Below, piece after piece: positions 56,244 to 64,000 of a DNA stretch of 64,000 nucleotides. A program made the translations under genes and the position numbers. The DNA is from Megaleporinus macrocephalus (lineage: Eukaryota > Chordata > Actinopteri > Characiformes > Anostomidae): NCBI GenBank assembly GCA_021613375.1, contig CM038720.1:41890949-41954948 (forward strand), written 5' to 3'. How positions within the stretch are numbered: the first letter of the stretch is position 1; each line of letters starts with the position of its first letter. The notes beneath the pieces are model-generated. The model was not told the DNA's origin. It did no database searches and saw nothing but the letters and a program-made list of their open reading frames with translations.

Positions 56244-59227
56244 ACTAACCACTACACTACCGTATTGACCACTACACCTCCGTACTGACCACTACACCTC
56301 CGTACTGACCACTACACCACCGTACTAACCACTACACCACCATACTAACCACTACACCACCATACTAACCACTACACCACCGTACTAACCACTACACCAC
56401 CGTACTGACCACTACACCACCATACTAACCACTATACCACCATACTAACCACTACACCACCATACTGACCACTACACCACCATACTAACCACTACACCAC
56501 CGTACTAACCACTACACCACCGTACTGACCACTACACCACCGTACTAACCACTACACCACCGTACTAACCACTACACCACCGTACTGACCACTACACCAC
56601 CGTACTAACCACTACACCACCATACTAACCACTACACCACCGTACTAACCACTACACCACCATACTGACCACTTCACCACCATACTAACCACTACACCAC
56701 CGTACTAACCACTACACCACCGTACTAACCACTACACCACCGTACTGACCACTACACCACTATACTAACCACTACACCACCATACTAACCACTACACCAC
56801 CGTACTAACCACTACACCACCGTACTAACCACTACACCACCGTACTGACCACTACACCACTATACTAACCACTACACCACCATACTAACCACTACACCAC
56901 CGTACTAACCACTACACCACCATACTAACCACTACACCACCATACTAACCACTACACCACTATACTAACCACTACACCACCATACTAACCACTACACCAC
57001 CATACTAACCACTACACCACCGTACTAACCACTACACCACCGTACTGACCACTACAACACCTTACTAACCACTACACCACCATACTAACCACTACACCAC
57101 CGTACTAACCACTACACCACCATACTAACCACTACACCATCATACTAACCACTACACCACCGTACTAACCACTACACCACCGTACTAACCACTACACCAC
57201 CATACTAACCACTACACCGCCGTACTAACCACTACACCACCATACTAACCACTACACCACCATATTAACCACTACACCACCATACTGACCACTACACCAC
57301 CATATTAACCACTACACCACCATACTAACCACTACACCACCATACTAACCACTACACCACCGTACTAACCACTACACCACCGTACTGACCACTACAACAC
57401 CTTACTAACCACTACACCACCATACTAACCACTACACCACCGTACTAACCACTACACCACCATACTAACCACTACACCATCATACTAACCACTACACCAC
57501 CGTACTAACCACTACACCACCGTACTAACCACTACACCACCATACTAACCACTACACCACCGTACTAACCACTACACCACCGTACTAACCACTACACCAC
57601 CGTACTAACCACTACACCACCATACTAACCACTACACCACCGTACTAACCACTACACCACCATACTAACCACTACACCATCATACTAACCACTACACCAC
57701 CGTACTAACCACTACACCACCGTACTAACCACTACACCACCATACTAACCACTACACCGCCGTACTAACCACTACACCACCATACTAACCACTACACCAC
57801 CATATTAACCACTACACCACCATACTGACCACTACACCACCATATTAACCACTACACCACCATACTAACCACTACACCACCATACTAACCACTACACCAC
57901 CATACTAACCACTACACCACCGTACTGACCACTACAACACCTTACTAACCACTACACCACCATACTAACCACTACACCACCGTACTAACCACTACACCAC
58001 CATACTAACCACTACACCACCGTACTAACCACTACACCACCATACTAACCACTACACCACCGTACTAACCACTACACCACCGTACTAACCACTACACCAT
58101 CATACTAACCACTTCACCACCGTACTAACCACTACACCACCGTACTAACCACTACACCACCATACTAACCACTACACCACCATACTAACCACTACACCAC
58201 CGTACTAACCACTACACCACCGTACTAACCACTACACCACCGTACTAACCACTACACCACCATACTAACCACTACACCATCATACTAACCACTACACCAC
58301 CGTACTAACCACTACACCACCGTACTAACCACTACACCACCATACTAACCACTACACCGCCGTACTAACCACTACACCACCATACTAACCACTACACCAC
58401 CGTACTAACCACTACACCACCGTACTGACCACTACAACACCTTACTAACCACTACACCACCATACTAACCACTACACCACCGTACTAACCACTACACCAC
58501 TGTACTAACCACTACACCATCATACTAACCACTACACCACCGTACTAACCACTACACCACCGTACTAACCACTACACCACCATACTAACCACTACACCGC
58601 CGTACTAACCACTACACCACCATACTAACCACTACACCACCATACTAACCACTACACCGCCGTACTAACCACTACACCACCATACTAACCACTACACCAC
58701 CATATTAACCACTACACCACCATACTGACCACTACACCACCATATTAACCACTACACCACCATACTAACCACTACACCACCATACTAACCACTACACCAC
58801 CGTACTAACCACTACACCACCGTACTGACCACTACAACACCTTACTAACCACTACACCACCATACTAACCACTACACCACCGTACTAACCACTACACCAC
58901 CATACTAACCACTACACCATCATACTAACCACTACACCACCGTACTAACCACTACACCACCGTACTAACCACTACACCACCATACTAACCACTACACCGC
59001 CGTACTAACCACTACACCACCATACTAACCACTACACCACCATACTAACCACTACACCACCGTACTAACCACTACACCACCATACTAACCACTACACCAC
59101 CATATTAACCACTACACCACCATACTGACCACTACACCACCATATTAACCACTACACTACCATACTAACCACTACACCACCGTACTAACCACTACACCAC
59201 CATACTAACCACTACACCACCATACTA
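56244..59227. repeat. 20-bp satellite array, about 149 units
   Basis: Unit ACTAACCACTACACCACCRT. The 20-bp register is kept from end to end with only substitutions (R is A or G; tactgacc, acaacac, cttacta and catatta variants). All frames on both strands are closed by recurrent stops, so it is not coding. There are no unique spacers, so it is not a CRISPR-like array. Confidence 0.98.
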
Positions 59228-59299
59228 CACAGCCATGCCACATATTCTTCTTATTATTATTATTCTTGAAAGAAACAACACAGTTGCCAGACTGGGCCA

Positions 59300-59990
59300 C
59301 TGTAACACCATATTATACCACAGTTTTTTTCCAATAACACTTTACTGTAGGGTGCTGTTTATAAGGTTACAACTTGTCATAACATCTGACATAACTGTTT
59401 ATAAATGCTTATTTAAATAATCATAATCTGTCATAAAGGCTTTTTTAGCAAATGACGTCTATTGGAATAAGCATGTATATTCATTTATGTAGGCTTATGT
59501 CAGCTGTTATGACAAGCTTATGACAGCCTGCCCTACAGTAAAGCGTTACACTTTTCCTAACATGACCGAACATTACTTCAATGTTAATTAATGAATAATA
59601 ATAACATTTAAACATTATGTTATACATTTTATAATTAAATTGAAACTTGTATCATAGCTTTCCTTATTCTTATTTAATAGGGGTCCACAACTCTAAGGCT
59701 GGGGGGAGGCAGTCTGGCAGTCCTCCTACTCAAACAGACCCACTAGCCCTTACATTAGATGTGCTTGGGAAGGGAAATCACCAAAACTGTGCTGGACACT
59801 GACCCTCCAGGACTGGAGTTTTGCACCCCTGTTTTGGAAAGTTTGAGATAATATTGAATATAATATTTAAAACTTTAAATGTTCAGTACTTATGAGTAGT
59901 ATGAAGTAGCGAGAGGCTATTTAGACCCAGTCTAGGCACAAAGTAGACAGACAGGCAGGCGGGCAGAGGAATATAAGTTGCTCTCAATCC
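59300..59990 (+). repeat. right direct repeat flanking the satellite, with inverted-repeat element
   Basis: 59450-59985 matches the left flank (55625-56215) at an offset of about 3.8 kb. 59330-59550 is itself a foldback: acactttactgtaggg against ctacagtaaagcgttaca, with repeated tgtcataa words between. Confidence 0.7.
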
Positions 59991-60120
59991 AGTTTACCAT
60001 TGGCTAACCTATATGGAGCCATGACTAAGTTCTGGGGTGGCGAAGGTGTCGTTCAGACAAAGAGAGCTCTCATGTCTGTCTGCAAACAACTGTGGCATTT
60101 ATATAAATCATTAGCAAAGA

Positions 60121-60129
60121 GGTGTGTGT

Positions 60130-60172
<43 letters not shown>
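60121..60172. repeat. (GT)n microsatellite
   Basis: Near-pure GT run of about 52 bp. Confidence 0.95.
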
Positions 60173-60174
<2 letters not shown>

Positions 60175-60306
60175 CTGCTGGGTGCTCACCTTCATACATC
60201 AATCTGCTAAACTTAGCCTGGCTGCAGAAACATCATTGGCAGGGTCGGTTATATAAACAGCCTCTTACAGCGTGGAGAGCTGCTGTTCTCTAACCCTCTC
60301 TTCCTC

Positions 60307-60308
<2 letters not shown>

Positions 60309-60348
<40 letters not shown>

Positions 60349-60627
60349 GTCTCTCTCTCGAAAGCCTCACTGCGTATATAAACACCCGAGCACCTCTGCA
60401 CATGTTAAACATTGAATTTGTCCTGTAAACGATGTCGCACTGCCTGAGTGTCTGATGATCTGTCTCAGTGTCGTCGGCCAATCTGTTTTACCGACACTGT
60501 CCTAAAAGAAACGTCTCTTGCTGTCAGTGGCTAATAGTTTGTGTGCTGGAATATGACAAACCTAATTTAAGACTGAAATACTGGATACAATCAGCAAAAC
60601 ATAGAAAGTGTCCTCCATGACATGTCT

Positions 60628-60670
<43 letters not shown>
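60309..60670. repeat. (TC)n and (GA)n microsatellites
   Basis: (TC)n at about 60309-60358 and (GA)n at about 60631-60670, about 270 bp apart on opposite phases, so able to pair with each other. Confidence 0.9.
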
Positions 60671-60673
<3 letters not shown>

Positions 60674-60937
60674 ATCTCCATTCTGGAGTCCATCCACATC
60701 GTCCCACATGTGCTAGACTGAGGAGAGAGAGAGGGCTGTCAGGAGAGAGACAGCAAGATGGAGAGGTGTGTGTTGGACAGGTGACAAGAGACAGTAAACA
60801 TAACAGCGAATAATAATCAGCGGTCAGTAACTTGGATGCTGTAGATGCTGTAGATACAGTATCAGACCTGAGCTGTCACTTTCAGTCCTGATTATTAATT
60901 ATTCTTAAAAAGGCCACATAATCAACTGAATAATAAC

Positions 60938-60941
<4 letters not shown>

Positions 60942-60973
<32 letters not shown>
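60942..60973. repeat. (AAT)n microsatellite
   Basis: Short AAT run. The following 61.0-61.5 kb is unique-looking non-coding DNA. Confidence 0.88.
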
Positions 60974-60974
<1 letters not shown>

Positions 60975-61518
60975 TCAGAATGGTTGTGCACAATGGCTTA
61001 CGCAGTTTGAGAATGGTTGCTAAGGTGTTGCTAGGCTGTTGCTATGGTATCCCAGGTGGTTGCTAAGGTATTGCTAGGATGTCGTCATTGCGTACAGAGA
61101 GTTTACTGAGTGGTTCCCTTTGGGTTTGTCAAGTGGTTCTCAGGTATTGTTTAAAATTAATGGGAGTCTATGGGAGGAACGAGGGATGAACAAACAACAA
61201 ACAAAGGAGTGCATTTGAGCATGTCTGTGGGTCAGAGTTTGGGGATCTGCCCTGAATGAGTACATGTAGTTTGGTGGCTGTAGGTTAAAGGAAACAATAA
61301 TATTGTGGGGCTCAATGGGGAAAACACACAAACTGATGAGTGGAATGAATCTGAACAATGAATTTAAGCTCAGGGGTCTAACCTGTACTGCAGTAACAGT
61401 ATTACACCTCCCATATGGTCTGCCTCTCCTTATCTGCCTCAGATTTGCATACAACTTTATCATATAACTGGAAAATGCAGAAATGTTGATGTTTGTATAT
61501 TTTGTGTTAATTCTTATA

Positions 61519-62466
61519 CAGAACTGTGTAAATGTTTTAGCCACTTGGCGACATTCTTATATATAAAAAGCTATTGTTTCCAGACAGGAAGCTTTAATTT
61601 ACTCAGTAAACACTTTATTATTAAATATTAAACAGTATTAATAGAGTAAGTAGTACTTTTCCATACATCAGTGTGTTTATTTAACTCTTTCCAAGCTTCT
61701 CCTAAACAACCCAGTATTATTATCAGTTCTGATCTAATACCTGCTTTGACTGCTCAGTACTTCATTAAGATAAATCAAGATTTGCTGCTGAAGGAACTGA
61801 ACACATTCATACAATGTCTGGGGCGTCCAGGAGAAATCTGGAACCTAACTTTGTTCTTCAAACTGGAGCTCAAGATCTGATCTACTTCTCTCACAATGAG
61901 ATATTCATAATATATTAATATTATTCTAATAATATTCTATGAACTGGGGAGTTCGGGGTGGAACATTTTTGTGAGGCTGTGTTTTGTAAAGTTCTGTTAC
62001 ATCTGCCGTAAAGCCAACACTCCATTCCAGCACGAGAAAAACATATCAACAGTGAAACATGGTGGTGTTAGTGTGATGATCTGGGGCTGCTTTGCTTCTG
62101 CAGGACATGGATGACTCCATGGAACCATTTATACTGCTCCCTATCAGAAAACCCTGAAGGAGAATATCTGCCCATCAGTTCATGATCTAAAGCTTCAGCG
62201 CAGTCGAGTTATGCAGCAGGATGAGCTCACAAGCAAGCTCACCTCTGAACCAGGAGAAATCTGGAACCTAACTTTGTTCTTCAAACTGGATCAAGATCTG
62301 ATCTACTTCTCTCACAATAACATATTCATGTTACTTTGTATTGTATTTATGATTATTTACATCTGTTCTAATCAGATCTGCTCTTCTTACTGGTCAACAT
62401 ACACTTATTGATGTGATAAAAACTTTTACATCAGCTCAGGTGTTTAAGACTTTTGTACAGTAGTGT
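61519..62466 (+). mobile_element. Tc1-like non-autonomous element, copy 5, nearly complete
   Basis: The left end TACAGAACTGTGTAAATGTT mirrors the right end AAGACTTTTGTACAGTAGTGTA, bordered by TA. The body is as in copy 3, with the transposase fragment at about 62050-62180 (gtgaaacatggtggtg, ctggggctgctttgcttctg). Only about one 51-bp unit is present (61605-61650). Confidence 0.8.
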
Positions 62467-62908
62467 ATGTACATATATATATAACTCTGCAGACCTCCAG
62501 GATGGGGCACCCCTGTTCTATGGCACTGAGCAAACAACCCTTTATATTTAGGAGCATCTTCATGACAGCTCTACATCAGACTAATGAACCTGCACATACA
62601 GAAAAGTCAGAACTTTGCAGCCGACAAAACCCGCCACTGAGCAGGTCACCCCGTACAGCAGCCCAGAACTGTGTTTCTACAGCACGCAGCATCAGGACAA
62701 CAGCAAGAACCCGAAGAACGCGTTCCTTCTCTCCTCTGGTCTCCGCTCCACATTAGCATGCCGCTCGCTGTAACTGTGCTTTGGGTGCAGAGAGGCTGCC
62801 GTTCATTCATGCAGCCTGTCTGAGAGCGCTCGAGCTGTCTGGAGGAACAAAGCAGCCCGGAGAGAATAGAGCAGCTTCCGAGCCCGCCTGCCAAACAGGA
62901 ACCCGCGC

Positions 62909-62918
62909 CCATATATGG
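62909..62918. promoter_or_regulatory. CArG box (SRF-type), CCATATATGG
   Basis: A perfect CC(A/T)6GG palindrome inside the CpG-rich patch. Confidence 0.5.
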
Positions 62919-62959
62919 GCAGCGCTATTGTCTCCGAGGCATCAGCTTCCTTCTCTCGC

Positions 62960-62973
62960 GTCGCCATGGTAAC
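62960..62973. promoter_or_regulatory. RFX X-box, GTCGCCATGGTAAC
   Basis: A perfect match to GTNRCC-N2-RGYAAC, 42 bp from the CArG box. Confidence 0.55.
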
Positions 62974-63358
62974 GGCGCTGAACTTCGACTGGCCGACTAA
63001 GAACCTCCACGCGCGTAGCTTCAGCTGGCACAATTTAAACCAATCATATCACAGACGTCTCAGACGGCGGAGAGGAAAAAAACACCTGCTTCTAGAACTC
63101 TCTGCGGGGTGGGTGGGGGGGGGGGGGATTGGGGCAAGGGGGGCTGGTTTTAATATCTGTGAACAGACATCAATAAACGAGGACAACAACAATAACAACA
63201 ACAGCAGCAGCATCAGCAGCTACAATAACAGCACAGAGCAGTGTATATAAACATTATAGCACTGACTCGTATTCGGCCCAGGGCGCATGTGACGGCGGGT
63301 TATTACTGTCAGATCCCAGTTTAACGAAGATGCTTCATATTTGTTGCAAGATTAAAAA

Positions 63359-63360
<2 letters not shown>

Positions 63361-63423
<63 letters not shown>
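63361..63423. repeat. (CA)n microsatellite
   Basis: About 31 CA units. Confidence 0.96.
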
Positions 63424-63426
<3 letters not shown>

Positions 63427-63953
63427 TACACACATAAGATCAACAAGGTCAACGTTACTCTCATCTCAGACACTTGCATTCAGCGCAGAAGTTATCAGGA
63501 TCTGCAAGATTGAGTCACTGCCCCCACCCTTTACTCTCTCTCTCTCTTTCTGAGTCACTATCCTCCCCCTTTACACTTTCTCCATCTTCCCCATTGCCTT
63601 CCCAGTCTTTCTACCCCTCCTTCTTTCTTTCTCTGCATCACCCTCCCCCTTTTCTTCCTCCCCCACACCTTCATTTCTTTTCATCTCTTTTCATCTTCTG
63701 CTGTTCTCCATCATCAGCTGCCCCTCGTGAATAAGGGAGTCATAACCTGATGCAATCCGGCTCAGACGTGCCCTGCACACCTTCCTGCGGCCATGCTGAT
63801 GTGTAACGTTATATAAAGTGTTGTCAGCTGCGTTATTAGTTCATTCATATCATTAGCGGTCTCCTAATAAACACCAGTGCTTCAGTTTTTTGATGCATGT
63901 TCATTAAATCCTGTGACAGCGTTACTCATATGTGAGGTGAGTGTACTGCTTCA

Positions 63954-64000
63954 CAGGGGTGTAACGATTCTCTCATGATTCGATTCACTTTGATTCACGA
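63954..64000 (+). mobile_element. start of a hAT-like element, cut by the window end
   Basis: CAGGGGTGTAACGATTC followed by repeated tgattcgattcac is the common start of fish hAT-type elements. The rest is beyond base 64000. Confidence 0.55.

Larger units (their letters stand above)
62640..63130. promoter_or_regulatory. CpG-rich candidate promoter or enhancer
   Basis: Higher GC and CpG than its surroundings, with an X-box, a CArG box and a G-run (about 63105-63127). No ORF with a recognisable domain was found on either strand. It could serve an upstream dclk1 transcript or be an enhancer; the strand is unknown. Confidence 0.5.

Noticed and set aside
56244..59227. CRISPR-like or coding tandem array.
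   Set aside because: There are no unique spacers, the unit is 20 bp throughout, and stops recur in all frames; a nuclear satellite explains it.
56244..59227. Interstitial telomere sequence, because the complementary strand contains GGTTAG in most units.
   Set aside because: The rest of the 20-bp unit is unrelated to TTAGGG and there are no hexamer runs.
62646..63250. Overlapping frames of 60-110 codons in the CpG-rich patch.
   Set aside because: GC-rich chance frames on both strands with no domain and no consistent splice structure.

Overview
The window is vertebrate nuclear DNA from a teleost fish. Two multi-exon genes have GT-AG introns. The spacer and introns are packed with fish-type Tc1/mariner copies, SINE fragments, TTAA-flanked MITEs and long microsatellites. 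One high-copy intronic repeat (12.1-12.5 kb) is a type I associate from memory with otophysan fish (characins, catfishes). The species cannot be named from the sequence.

Layout. From 1 to 14932 (+) lie the last 13 coding exons of neurobeachin (nbea): the C-terminal half of the BEACH domain and the whole WD40 tail, 593 residues ending at a TAA. The 3' UTR follows, to about 16757. From about 16.8 to 27.6 kb is a transposon-rich spacer. From 45346 down to 27853 (-) lies the kinase isoform of doublecortin-like kinase 1 (dclk1): 13 coding exons, 424 residues, starting from its own short first exon in a CpG-rich promoter. The convergent nbea/dclk1 order matches the vertebrate 13q13-type neighbourhood (the paralogous pair is lrba/dclk2). 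From 45.4 to 64 kb no coding exon is recognisable. This is probably a long intron of the doublecortin-containing isoform, or upstream DNA. It carries a 3 kb array of a 20-bp satellite, a 1.7 kb array of a 51-bp minisatellite inside a Tc1-like element, a TTAA-flanked foldback element, and a CpG-rich patch with a perfect RFX X-box and a perfect CArG box.

Function. Nbea is a BEACH-WD40 scaffold for neuronal membrane trafficking. Dclk1 is a CaMK-like Ser/Thr kinase. They are neighbours but not an operon, and nothing here shows co-regulation beyond synteny.

Most notable points. (1) The last dclk1 exon is a two-frame exon. The mammalian alternative C-terminal frame is recognisable (a tail with ESEDF and TVRSP) but is cut by a TAG six codons in, created by a change that is silent in the main frame. 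(2) A foldback element fills most of the intron next to the 74-nt cassette exon that selects between those frames. (3) One Tc1-like family carries a 51-bp minisatellite whose copy number runs from about 1 to about 32 between loci. (4) The 20-bp satellite keeps perfect 20-bp register for about 149 units and has a higher-order duplication pattern. (5) Two nbea exons have extreme microsatellites directly at their 3' splice sites.
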